DNA from: Prosopocoilus inquinatus
Lineage: Eukaryota > Arthropoda > Insecta > Coleoptera > Lucanidae
DNA: 64,000 bases
NCBI GenBank assembly: GCA_036172665.1
Contig: CM069877.1
Span: forward strand, 13,040,501 to 13,104,500
Direction of reading: 5' to 3'
The notes under the pieces were generated by a model. It was not told where the DNA came from. It did no database searches and saw nothing but the letters and a program-made list of their open reading frames with translations. The first letter of the stretch is position 1; every line of letters begins with the position of its first letter. Shown in pieces: positions 32,891-44,141 of the stretch. The position numbers were made by a program, and so were the translations under genes.

Positions 32891-35800
32891 TTCTATTAGT
32901 ATTTTTTTAAGTCCGTCCAAACAAAATAATTACGTAAAAAGCGTTTAATAAAAAAAACAACGCAGTTTATTATTGAGAATAGAATTTAGCCATTTGCTGC
33001 GAGCACCGAATTTGAAACAATCTGTACAATTTAGATCAAAGTTGTTATTATATAAAATGTAACCTGTTAACTTACGAACTTTCTCTCCAAATTACGAAGT
33101 TCCTTGATCTTGAAGATCCAACTCGTAAGAGACTCAAAACCAGACTGATCTATCTATCACATCTAATTAATGAATTGGACCGTGACCAAATTAATCAAAA
33201 TTGAATACTGAAGCATTAAGCAAACAACGCAGACCACTTAACCAGCGAATAGCTCATGAATAAATATATCTCACTTTTCGTCGTGGATTCCTAAAGCCGG
33301 GCACGCACGCGCTCATACACCCCACTCTGCAGTTCGTTTGTTCTTCAATACTTCAGACCTGCTTCAGACATCAGAGAAAGAAAGAGAGAAACAAAACGCG
33401 TAGATCAAAAAAACCTGCACGAGTTTAAAGCTTTTATCTTCCAGTGGCGCCCAGTACGATACCTAAAACCACAAAACTATTTATCGCAGAACGAATAAAT
33501 AGAAGGACGTGCGTAACCGGCTTATCACGTCAGCAAAGGATGCCAACTAAGTTCGGCGTATTACGTAAACAAGAATGTGGCATTTTAAGTTTTTTTTTTT
33601 TTTCAAGTTATTATTCTATAAACACGAGAGCTGTTAATTTTTATGTTTAAGCATGATTTACACCGAGGTGCTAACTGTGTTATATCGCCGACGATAATTT
33701 TAAACGGTTAACCAAACCATCAGGATGAACTAACTCTAAGGCCGTGCTTTAATTTAAGCAATTTGACTTTAATGGGATATTAAAACATTGCGTGCAATTG
33801 TATTGTTATATACGTAATTTGTTTATTCATTATTAGCATGTACCTTTAATAAATTAAAAGTACACACGTGCTCTTTACTATACTTTTTTTTTTGTAGTAG
33901 TTGCAAAATAGATTGGGACTGGGGCGAATGTATACTACAGAGATATTTCAATTACACGAAGTTTTTAAAAATATTTAAAGATTAAAAAATAATAATAAGT
34001 ACATTTTATTATTTTTATGAAATAGAATAATCGAAAGCAAGAAATAATAAAAATTATTGTTTCAGTTTCAAAATAGCATTGCTTAAATACGACTTCATAA
34101 GTGATATTTAAAATGTATTTTGAAGCTTCCTGATTTGACAAAACTATACTTAAAAGGAGGCGGGCTGGGTTAGATGGTAGAATAGGGTATACATGACAGT
34201 AATATAAAATTATTAATTAAAGCTCTCTAATCGAGACTTTAGTCAATAACACACGCGAAATCATCAAATTTGTACGCTGTTTCTATTTATTATTCTCTTA
34301 AATTAATAAATAAAATCGAAAATATTCAAATATAAATCACGTGGTTTCGAAAGGCTTCCAATTCGGTGTGACGTCAGTGTTCATACATTGTCCTTGACGT
34401 TTATGTTGTATGCAGACCCTTGTCAAATAGTTTGAATGTTTGCTCTTAATATGTGCTGAAAAATATAGTTTTAATTTAAGCAACAATTACGAAGTGAATA
34501 TCTTAAAGAAATGATTATATTTTTTTACTTTGCTGGTGAGAAATTTGTGGTGGAAACGGGAACTTCTCGCCATTGAGAAGTAAGGTTGGTAACACTAAAT
34601 TTTGTGAAACGCTTATAAATAATTTATTCGGAGTTCTTGCGCAGGTATTTTTACATTATAGCACAGCACAATACTAATAATATGTTTTACTATTGATTGT
34701 AATAAGTTTTATGTGTTCGTATTGATATTCACTTATTACGTTTTGACAACATATGAACATTGACGTCTCACGGTCAGAATGTGCGTTTTGGCGGGAATTT
34801 AATCAATTCAAATTTCTTCAATTTTTTACGGCTTTAATATTCATTTATCAAAAAAAAGAAATATATCTAAATTATCATATTTTTACCTACTTTCAAATAG
34901 AATCTTGAAAAAGAATGTTCATGTAGGGAAAAAAGTCGTTAAATCTAGGGATAATATCAAACGTAAGGAAAAAGGGTATAAATGGCACAAATACTTTAAA
35001 ATCTAGGAATTTTTTCAATTTTTTTTTCTAAAGAAACTAAATTTTCTTTTGTTTTGGAGTTATCATTTCTTAGTGTTGGTGATTATGTCAAGCCAAACCG
35101 CCGAATGTTGATAAAGTTCACGCTGCTTCGTTCTTTCTTTTGCTTCTGATCAATGTTGCCAACCGTAAGATTATCCTCGTATTCGTACATTTAATTAGGA
35201 GTTGGTACAACGTATAATTTCAGCTTAAAAATCACATGCGCAAAAGTATGAATCTTTTTTGATAAACACATTTTGAATTTCGGACGAAAATAAATTTAAA
35301 ATGAAAAATAATCAGGTTTAAAATTTCTCAAAAAAAAGAAGTAATTAATAATAAACATTCAAATTCAAAGCGAAATTCACAAATGAAGAAAAGAAAAAGG
35401 GGGAACGAAAGATAATCGCTACATTGCGAAAATAATAAAATGGTAATAATCAGAAACAGAGAAAAAAAAAACATTTTGATGACCTAGAGATACGATCGTA
35501 GTGGAGAAATTAAAATTCGAAAGTAATTGTAATTATTCGATTTCTAGAAAATTGCAGGAAGTAGAGAAACCGAAATACGTTTTTTTTTTACAATCAACAA
35601 GTGAAGAAAGTAACAAAATTTCCTGACAAAAGGAAGAAAAACAAATGACGATCATCATTTAGCAGTTTTGAGAAGGAATAAGAACAACTGACGATCGTAA
35701 ATTTCACGACGGAAAACCACTGCTAAGAAAAGGACAGATGAATTTGAAATTCGAAATTGGAAACAAACGACGAACGCAAGAAAGAATTAAAAGAAACAAT

Positions 35801-36118
35801 TTTAAAACAATAACGATCGCGTTTTATTCGAAAAGCAAAACTGCAAACAAATCTAACCAAGCCTATGCATCTTTTTCTATTCGATAATAATTCTTTTATT
35901 TCAGTTTCTCTTTCCTATTTTCTTATTATTATTATTAAGCGCCATCTCGGGATAACACGATTTTTTCTGTAAAAAAGGTTCGAATTTCAATATTTTGGCA
36001 AAACTGCTTCTGATCGCTGCCAAATGCAACAAACTGCCAGATTTGGTTGTTTTAATATTCTTATTTCGTTTGTTTTAACGTTTAATTGCAGAAAGATTTT
36101 TATAAATTTATTTATGTA
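32891..36118. other. Gene-free stretch with repeat fragments
   Basis: No supported coding sequence. A GC-richer patch at 33290-33420 could be a promoter or untranslated exon, with no confirming signal. Near 34030 a fragment of the GAAAGCAAAAA MITE begins. At 34925-35030 and 35148-36060 are degraded pieces of the TTGCCAAC/purine-rich element family. Confidence 0.4.
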
Positions 36119-36690
36119 CAGGTTTTTTTTTCTTAATATTTTGCACCCTAGAGGAAAACTTTAAATGCAAAAGTTGCAGGGTTTTATGGCTATTGTTACG
36201 AATTTCATAAATTATAGTCGTTAAATTTTAGAACACTTTAATTACATGCTGTCGCTTCACACAATTAACAACACAATTGCAACGAGCTTGTCTATCAAAT
36301 AACACTTTTACACAATGTACTTTCTATTTATTCGAGGTACGAATCCTTCGCTCGCTAACTTCATAACTAAACTCCTGGCGGACCGTACGGCTTATATAGC
36401 AGAGCCCTCTTTTGCTCGAACGTACTAGAATGACCGCGTAGCTTCGGTAACGTTCTGTAACGTAAGGTGGCGTGTCTGATGTTAAAAATAGATCTGTTTG
36501 CGCATCACGACCGTAACACATCTTTTAGAGTTATCACAAGAAACAAAAGCACATTGGAAAAATTGGAGAAAAAAATATAATTTTTTGTTTTGTAAAGAAA
36601 ACCATATACTTCTATTGTTTGCTAAAATAAAAGATCATATTTTCCTGATTTCAAAAATATATAATATATTGACAGTTGCAGGCCCCGTTC
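36119..36690 (+). mobile_element. Left arm of the CAGGTTT..TTTTGCACCC element, split by an LTR
   Basis: CAGGTTTTTTTTTCTTAATA, TTTTGCACCCTAGAGG, GTTGCAGGGTTTTATGGC and then, after the LTR, GAAACAAAAGCACATTGG and AAGATCATATTTTCCTGA follow the arm of the 3022-4086 element. No right arm is seen. Confidence 0.55.
36194..36518 (-). mobile_element. Solo LTR, probably Gypsy or BEL type
   Basis: 325 bp running TGTTACG...CGTAACA. On the minus strand it holds a TATA box (CTATATAAG) and, downstream, AATAAA: the promoter and polyadenylation layout of an LTR. It interrupts the 36119 element cleanly. No internal retroviral-type genes and no second LTR lie nearby. The flanking bases do not give a clear target duplication. 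Confidence 0.65.
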
Positions 36691-38636
36691 GTGATATAAA
36701 TAAGTTTAAAATATCAGCATAATAACGTTTAAAAAATTAAGAAGGCCTGGAAAGGTGCTCAGAAAAGTTCTATTTAAATGACTGTTTTACTTAGCAAATA
36801 TTTCACAAATGGCTCTTCCAAACAAACAGGGAAAAACAGAACGCGAAAGAACTTGGATATGTCAGACCAATGATAAGCCATGTGTGTTAGACAAAGTTAG
36901 CGCTTTGGCAGTATGTCTGCCGCCTACCCAAATATGTTATGCACGAGCCGTCGCTGAGCGTCACTGCCAGGGAACGTTGCCAAGATTACAAACAAACCAA
37001 ACCCATACGCGCTGTTGCCGAAACAAACCAACGGATTAAGCTATTACATTTTTTGTTTTCGACTATAAATTAAATTAAAAATGGTTTTTGAAGTTGGGTA
37101 CGGTTATTTAGAAAATAGTACCAATAGATGGCGTTAGTCTTTTTCTTTGGAGAATGTCAGTTGTTATTTTTTGCTTAATTCTCTTATTCGCTGATTCGAA
37201 CAACAATTAATATGTTTTGACCAGTTCGGTAGTGTGGAGGTTAAGTTTACTAATTTTTCCGCATTCATTACATTTTTGGCATTCATTTTTCTCCATTGGC
37301 AGTAACCTAAACACTAGGAGCATAACTTCATGATATTCTAGAATTTGAGCAACAGATGGCGATAAATCGCGAGAGTGTTTAAAAGCGGCAAAATCTTATA
37401 AATATCGATCTAAAAATCTGTTTGTTAAATTCAGTTTCATCTGAAATCAGTTCAGTTGATTTTGAAGTGAATGATGTTAAGTAATTATAATTTAATTATT
37501 AATAATTATTTTTGTTTTACAAGTAAAAGCGTAAAAGCAACTTTTATTTTTGCTCGCTTGCTTGATTTAAAATAAAAATATTAATTTTTTTTTAATATTT
37601 TCTTTATTTAAATATGGGTTGGTATGCGTGGTTGAAACGAAGAAAAGAAAATGCTGAAAATAATCATATAAAAATCCAATATGGCGTCCATTTAAAATCA
37701 GGAAGTTGCTATCAATATCTTGTACTCTGCCATCTTGAATTTTAACTTTCGATAGTATTTTATCAAACCTAGTAACTTTTATATCAGACTTGTTTTATAT
37801 TTCTTAAAATTACGCAGTTATTACATTAAAAAAATAGCGATTTTCAGGTTTTCTACGATAATATCGGAACTATTCGGAAGTTTCATATTTTTTGAAAGGC
37901 ATCTGAATTAGGACATAAAACTGCAAAACATTGCCCATTTAACCAAATCTCTGTTTACACTAATAAGAAAGTTACCCATGGTGGCCTATTCAACCCGGGA
38001 CACACTGTATAATATATCAATTCAGCTGACCGTGCTTTAATCATACCGCCATAGTCCACATTGGCAACAAAGTCCGTACAGCTGGACCCCGTTCAGGATT
38101 AAAAAAACAACGCGCTCTTGTTAATATTCTCTCTCTCTCATGTAAATGATTTTGTGCATTTTATTTTTCATTTTAAACGCCCGTAGCATACTCCCAATGA
38201 AGTTTCTGAACGCGCCCATGAGGTACGATAGAGAACGTGAACGGCTTATATGGTTGCCTACCCATCTAGGCGGTATTATGGAGAAATTACCGCCCGGTTT
38301 TGCTGCTGGGCGAAGTTAAAAAATTACTAAAAGCAACTGACATTAACGCAGAAAATTAATAAATTACTTTCAAAATTCAAAATAATAACGAACAAATAGA
38401 TAATAAAATAATTATTACTGAAAATATTTAAAAAAATATTGCACACGACTAAATATTAGATCGAATTTGCTACTCCTCAACTAATTTCAGTGACTTTTGT
38501 ACTAAAACAGACAGATTCGTTGACTTTTCCTCGACGTTGTGAACCTTCGAGTTTTCCTGGTTTTCCAGTAGTGGAAACCACAAAAACGAATTAAACCAAA
38601 AAGAAAAATCAATTTCTTTTCGTAATCAACTGAATA
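36691..38636. other. No gene recognised
   Basis: The 76-codon open stretch at 36809-37039 is not recognisable and has no splice or conservation support. A foldback MITE lies at 38085-38217. Confidence 0.4.
38085..38217. mobile_element. Foldback MITE with CGTTCAG ends
   Basis: GGACCCCGTTCAGGATT and GGGCGCGTTCAGAAACTTC on opposite strands. The interior shares TCTCTCATGTAAATGATTTT with the 15126-15259 element. Confidence 0.45.
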
Positions 38637-39842
38637 CAGGGTGCTGACGGGAAGCGGCTACAATAGTTAACTTTTTTATTTGAATTTTTACGAGGTAGCT
38701 TAAATTAGAAAAGTTTCAGGATCTCACTTGTTCGATTTTATGGCGACATCAAAAAAAAAAAACAAATAACCATCAGGTTTTCTAGATCTTCAATTGTTTT
38801 CAACTTTTTTAAATGAAATGTTATATTTTTTACCATCGAATCGCGTTCAGGACGTCAAATTAATTATGTCTCTAAAATATTGCCTTCCAACGCCTACTAT
38901 TTTTATAAATCATTTAATTAATAATTATCGGTGTTCACAAAAAATGGCTACAATAGCTAACTTTTTTATTTGAATTTTTACGAGGTAGTTTAAATTAGAG
39001 AAGTTTTAGGATCTCACCCGCTCGACTTTATGGCAACATCAGAAAAACAAATGACTATAAGGTTTTCGAAATTTTCAATTGTTTTCAACTTTTTTAAATG
39101 AAATGTAATATTTTTTACCATCGCATCGCGTTCAGGTCGTCAAATTAATTATGTCTCTAAAATATTGCTTCCGAGGCCTACTATTTTGTGAGTTATTGAG
39201 TAAATAAACTTTGGTATTCGCGGGAACTGCTTAGCAACAACAGCTTTTTTGTTTGCGGTGAAACAAAAGAAGTTAGAAATTGTTTTGGAACTGTCAGTGT
39301 TGTTAGCTATCCTGATTAAGCAGTTCTTGAGCGTTAGTTCATATTAATAATGTCAAATATTGAAAAGCGGGATATGTTAAAATGTTATTATCAAAGTAAC
39401 TGTAATTCGAGAGAAGCTGCAATTTTTTACGACCAGAAATTTCCGGATAGATATTGTCCGCATCAGACTTATGGTAGATTAAACAAGCAATTAACGGAAC
39501 CAGGCACTTTAACGAAGAAAACAAAAGCATTTCCGGAAAATAACGACATATAAATTGATATAACAGCTATGTTTGAAGTAAATGCAAGAACATCTGTAAG
39601 AGAAGTTGCTGAACAATGTGGGACCTGTGTTGTATTTGTACATAAGGTCTTAAAAAAGTATAAATACAAAGCTTTTTAAATTAAACCAGTACAAAATTTG
39701 GAAGAAGGTGATCATCAGAAACGAGTTCACTTTTCTGAAAAGATTCTGTAACAGACAAAATACTCACGTATGGAGTCAGAGTAATCCTCACGAAGCAAGA
39801 GTTCTACATAACCAGCAAGGATTTAGTATAAATGTATGGTGT

Positions 39843-39872
39843 GGAGTTCTTGGCACTCGCATTGTTGGTCCG
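39843..39872. repeat. Left copy of 30-bp direct repeat flanking the PDE8 segment
   Basis: Starts GGAGTTCTTGGCACTCGC and is identical to 42176-42205. Both are transposase coding sequence (the GVLGTRIVGP region). Confidence 0.95.
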
Positions 39873-40094
39873 AAGTCATCATCTCTCGTGACGTCAGACT
39901 AAACCGCAGCGATTTTTATTGGTCGCGATCCACGGCGCATGCACAGTCGGTGCTGGTACCATAACAACGCAACTATTCTGACGATTTTAAATGGAGCTTC
40001 AGCTTGGACGAGTGACTTAGACCTAAGACCCATACGAAAAATGTCGAATCCGTCCGGTATTGCATGATGCAACTTCCCATATACTAACTTTGGG

Positions 40095-40860
40095 GGTAGG
40101 TAGGGTAGGAGTCAGTAGAGGTCCGTGAGGAAGGAGTCGGTAGAAGACGGTAGGGCAGGAAACAGTAGGAGTGGAGACTCAATGATAAGTCAGTAGGGGT
40201 CGATAGGTTAGGAGTCACTAAAAGAGTTTACGGAAACTCCAATCCGATTAAACCAAGAAGAACTGTGAAAGAGAACAGACAGAGACTTCGTGCATGTAAG
40301 AGTGAGAAAAATAATGATCAAGTTAATCGGATTGGAGTTTCCGTAAACGCCTTAAGAGTCGGTAGGATAGGAGACAGTAAGGGTCGAAACTCATTGGTAA
40401 GTCAGTACGGGTTGCTAGGGTAGAAATCAGTTGAGGTCGGTAGGTAGGAGTTAGTAGAGGTCGGTAGGGTAAGAGACAGTAGGGGTCCAGACTCAATTAT
40501 AAGTCACTAGGGGTCGGTAGGACAGGAATTTGTAGGAATCATTAGGATAGGAGGCAGTAGAAGTCGAGACCCGTGATACGCCAATAGGGGTCGATAGGGT
40601 AGGGTCAGGTCGAGACTCAATGATAAGTCAGTACGTGTTGGTAGGGTAGAAATCAGTACGGGTCGGTAGGGTAGGTGTCAGTATAGGTCGGTAGGGTAAG
40701 AGATAGGGGTTGAGACTCAATTATAAGCCAGTAGGGGCCGGTAAGACAGAAATCAGTAGGAATCGATAGATTGGAGGCAGCAGGGGTCGAAACTCGGTGG
40801 GAAGTCAATACGTGTCGGTAGGGTAAGAGTCAGTAAGGGTCGAGGCTCAACAGCAAGTAG
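40095..40860. repeat. Degenerate minisatellite
   Basis: G-rich tandem repeat built on GGTAGGGTAGGAGTCAGTAG and GAGACTCAATTATAAGTCAG modules, irregular in order. It lies directly downstream (minus strand) of the last PDE8 exon. A foldback MITE (40226-40348) has inserted into it. Confidence 0.85.
40226..40348. mobile_element. Foldback MITE inside the minisatellite
   Basis: A 25-bp perfect inverted end starting GTTTACGGAAACTCCAATCC, 123 bp overall. Confidence 0.75.
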
Positions 40861-40866
40861 ACTTAC

Positions 40867-41797
40867 GGATAGTAACGCAGTTATAAGGTCGGTGGTGATG
40901 GGCTCTTCGGCATGGAATCGCAAGTCATCCTTCATCTGGGGTGAATACAGCTCGGTAGACCTGAGGATCTCGACGACCTTGTCTAACGAATTGACGATTT
41001 GCGCGTTGGAGCCGGCGCTGTCCTGGGCTTGAGCAATTAGGTTGATGATCTGCATTCAATTAAAAAAAAATCATTTTTTTTCCTTGGGGGGTAACTCCTC
41101 GATGCACCGACCTTTGTGATGGGGGCTTCCAGCGGTAACGCGCTGAGTTTGGCCAATGAGGTCCTCCTAGCGTAATCACTTCCTATACTCCTCACGTCGA
41201 TCGAGCCTTTCCGTATTGAGTGGATGCTACCTCTTGAACCGTCATGGCCGGAATGGTCGAGGATCAGGGCAAAATGCGTCGGCGTTCTACGAAGGGAGGA
41301 GGGGAAGAGATCATTGAAGCCTTCGGCGGTCAATTCTTATAACTAACCTTCCCGCGCAAGTGACGGGGACGGCGACGCAAGCCGCCGTCATAGTCTCCTG
41401 CGATTTCCTCCGAAACATCAAGACCCCCTGCCATGTCCGCCCCTTTTGCAAGCGCGAGCTCATCGTGTTGATTTGTATGGGGTCGTAAGCCAACTGGTCT
41501 TGCAAGGACTTGCCCAAAACCTCCTCGTGGCGATAGCCCAAGGTCAACTCGGCCGTGCTGTTGATATACTACAAAATAGGCCGGGGGTTGATCACGATCG
41601 GCCAATTACCAGTGGGGGAGGGGGCCTACCTGTACTCTGCAGTTGTCATCGGTGATGACAATCGAATCCCTGCTTTTGTCGATGGCCGCGAAGAGGACTT
41701 GCGTCGTGCTGTACTGGGCCAGGGGTCGTACGTCGCTGTACCTCAGCTGGGTCAACTCGTTCACCCACACCACGACGTTCGAATTCTCTACAATACA
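40867..41797 (-). CDS. PDE8-type cyclic nucleotide phosphodiesterase, four internal exons (partial)
   Basis: PDE8 enzymes hydrolyse cAMP and carry REC and PAS domains before the catalytic domain. Exons: 41797-41630, 41568-41348, 41286-41112, 41049-40867, with AG/GT borders and introns of 61, 61 and 62 bp; 249 codons without a stop. The first exon (CIVENSNVVVWVNELTQL, then DSIVITDDNCRVQ) and second (YINSTAELTLGYRHEEVLGK, MFRRKSQETM) form the PAS domain and its approach. The third holds RKGSIDVRSIGSDYARR, a hallmark of PDE8. The fourth ends at TDLITALLS with a GTAAGT donor. No upstream REC exon or downstream catalytic exon is recognised in the window. The block sits inside a transposase gene between 30-bp duplicates, so it is either a captured gene fragment or an assembly join. 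The frame is intact, so the copy is young or still under selection. Confidence 0.9.
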
Positions 41798-42175
41798 CTG
41801 ATGGACACATTAATTGGGGTGTGTTTTCGGTAGCGTACGGCAAAAGCCTATTAAACCCCCCCGATAATGGAGAGAGGGCACAGCTGCAGGTAGCGAGATT
41901 AATTCGGGCACGATTGCGGGCCGAGATTACATTCGTAATGCGGCTCAAACAAAACCATGACTAATTATGAGGGGCGCGTGCTCGGAAGGAGATGGGGGAG
42001 GCATAAATAATTAGGGAGAGAGAGGAGATGCGCACTTCATTACATTCGCTTTTGCTTTTTCCCACCTAGTTACCAAAGTCTTCCCACCCAGTTCGATTGG
42101 ATCGTGATGGTCAGCTTTTAATTTTTAATTCGGAGGAGGTCAAAGCACGATCCCCTGATAGGTAATCGGGAATAG

Positions 42176-42205
42176 GGAGTTCTTGGCACTCGCATTGTTG
42201 GTCCG
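42176..42205. repeat. Right copy of 30-bp direct repeat flanking the PDE8 segment
   Basis: Identical to 39843-39872. The transposase reading resumes from here. Confidence 0.95.
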
Positions 42206-42294
42206 CATTTCTATGAGGGTAGTTTAATCGTCAGTCGTTATGTAGATTTTTTGTCCAACTTCTTATAGGAGTGCCTGGAAGATATTGCTGTGAA

Positions 42295-42562
42295 CGTACC
42301 CCAGAGGCCACCTGTTGGTGGGTATCTGGAATAATGAAGGAGGGGTACCAGGTAAGCGGGATATGAGAGACACAGTGAATAGTGGAAGGTGCTGCCTGGT
42401 ACACCTCCTCTTTTGGGGGACAATAAACTGTTTATATAACCGGAGACTGGAGTAATTTTTGGATCCCCCATAGAGAACTGCCGGTAAGTACCTTTTCATT
42501 GTCACAGGTACCTCGAGCTAGTGCGACGACCCCCCAAATTTCGAACCCTCGGTGGAGTACGT
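42295..42562. mobile_element. Unidentified insertion in the transposase gene
   Basis: About 265 bp interrupts the transposase between GATATTGCTGTGAACGTAC and GTAACAATATTAAC. GTAC occurs at both junctions. Base composition is GC-richer than the surroundings (CCTGGTACACCTCC, GGTACCAGGTAAGC, an inverted pair). No poly(A) and no known family recognised. Confidence 0.5.
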
Positions 42563-43079
42563 AACAATATTAACATAAATGAAAGAAGAAACATTATCTT
42601 CCAACATGACGGTACTCCACCTCATAACAGACAAGATGTAAGTAATTTTCTAACAGCAAATTTTGTTAACTGGATTGGTAATAAAGCTGACACGGAAATG
42701 GGAAATATTTACTGGCCATCGAGATCACTGGATTTAACACCAATGGACTTTTCTATATGAGGATTAGTGAAAAATAGAGTGTATGCAAATGCTATATTAA
42801 ATGCGGAGGATTTAAAAACCAGTATAAGAAATGGCTTTGCCTTGATAACAAGAGAAGAGCTGCTTAACATTCATTCTCATTTTTTACGCCGAGTACGAAT
42901 CTGTATTCAAAACAACGGAAGAAATTTTGAGCAATTTGTTTAAATATTTTTAAATCTTTGTAATTTTAAATTTAAATTAGAGTACTTTTTATTATAATTT
43001 GTAGAATATAAATGTAGTGTGTTCACTTAAGTGTTTAAAGATTTTAGTCCCACTTTAAGCGTATTCTAATAACACAATG

Positions 43080-43327
43080 GGGTCTATTCTGTAACATTGA
43101 TATGGACTTGATATTGCTATGTTTCAAGTCACCTTACAAAATTGGTATTCTGTAAATAGTTTCCTAACAACTTGCAATTCATTTCAAGTGCGATCTCTAG
43201 TTAATATGCATGTCTCTTCAATTTGCGGTCGGCAATCGACGTGAAATGTTATGAAATCGTAACAAATTCTCTACAATTATTGAAGACCGTATCAATTGAT
43301 TTGCATATCAATGTTACAGAATAGCCC
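43080..43327. mobile_element. MITE with GGGTCTATTCTGTAACATTG ends
   Basis: Inverted ends GGGTCTATTCTGTAAC and GGGCTATTCTGTAACATTGA on opposite strands, 248 bp, flanked by TG on both sides. Confidence 0.65.
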
Positions 43328-43381
43328 TGAATATGTATTCAAATCCATAAAAGTTCCAATAAATAAACTGTTAAGCACTAA

Positions 43382-43707
43382 CTCTTTTCTCTCGTCAGAG
43401 CAGGCCGTATTCTACTTTCCCTCAGTTGCTTACATGAATTTTGACAGATGCCAGAATCTGACATGAAAAATATTATGACAATTTCACACTAATAATCTGT
43501 CTATAGTGCCAAATACGAAGAAGCGCCCATCTGCGATCGACTCTGGTGTAAATAAGGTACCATATTACAGTCGAAGTGGTGTCAATGTACTAAAATCATA
43601 AATTTGAAATTCAAAATAAACATAACCCTTTCATCTGACGTCTACATTTCATTGTGATACCAACAAAAATGTCACCCTAACTTGCCTACTCTGACGAGGA
43701 AAAGGGG
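43382..43707. mobile_element. MITE with CTCGTCAGAG ends
   Basis: CTCTTTTCTCTCGTCAGAGC and CCCCTTTTCCTCGTCAGAGT on opposite strands, 326 bp, non-coding. Confidence 0.6.
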
Positions 43708-44141
43708 TGAACGGCTAATACATATTGCAGTCCTTTCTTGAGAATATGAAAATTTAATTAATTAATTCAGAAAATAATACGCTTAGATCAAATTAGATTT
43801 ATAAATATGAAGATAAAAAATTTAGCTGTTGTAGCCATTTTCCGTGAACGCCGATATTTATTAATCAAATGAAAATATAAAAATAGTAGGCGTTGGAAGG
43901 TAATATTCTAGAGACTTAATTGATTTGACGTCCTAAACGCGATGCGGTGGTAAAAAATGTAACATTCCATTCAAAAAATTGGAGACATTTGAAAATCTCG
44001 AAAACCTTATAGTCATTTGTTTTTCTGATGTTGCCATAACATCGAGCAAGTGAAATCCTGAAACTTTTCTAATTTAAGCTACCTCGTAAAAATTCAAATA
44101 AAAAAGTTAGCTATTGTAGCGGCTTCCCGCGAACACCTGTA

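Larger units (their letters stand above)
39350..42940 (+). pseudogene. Mariner-like (DUF4817-type) transposase, split and decayed
   Basis: The N-terminal helix-turn-helix is at 39350-39553 (MSNIEKRDMLKCYYQSN, then CPHQTYGRLNKQL). A middle part with frame breaks follows (SVREVAEQCG, KKYKYKAF, VQNLEEGDHQKRVHFSE). NVWCGVLGTRIVGP ends at 39872. There the gene is interrupted by 2.3 kb of unrelated DNA. It resumes at 42176 with a repeat of the last 30 bp, is broken again at about 42295-42562, and continues with NIIFQHDGTPPHN and WPSRSLDLTPMDFSI, ending FLRRVRICIQNNG near 42940. Stops, frameshifts and both insertions make it inactive. Confidence 0.85.
38637..44139 (+). mobile_element. Mariner-like transposon with tandemly doubled terminal units
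   Basis: The ends CAGGGTGCTGACGGGAAGC and CAGGTGTTCGCGGGAAGCC (opposite strands) are flanked by TA (38635-38636 and 44140-44141). The left end has two tandem ~300-bp units (38637-38937 and 38938-39225), each with GGCTACAATAGTTAAC, CAATTGTTTTCAAC and ATTAATTATGTCTCTAAAAT. The right end (43810-44139) has about one inverted unit. A split transposase gene lies between (39350-42940). Later insertions are the PDE8-bearing segment, a 42.3-kb insertion and MITEs at 43080 and 43382. Its relative at 50001-51379 keeps only the ends. Confidence 0.8.

Noticed and set aside
36809..37039. 76-codon frame of balanced composition (MALPNKQGKTERERTW)
   Set aside because: No recognised domain, no splice signals and no neighbouring exons; left uncalled.
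37398..37440. TATAAATA followed by TCAGTTTC at about promoter spacing
   Set aside because: No gene follows on the plus strand and such strings are expected by chance in AT-rich DNA.
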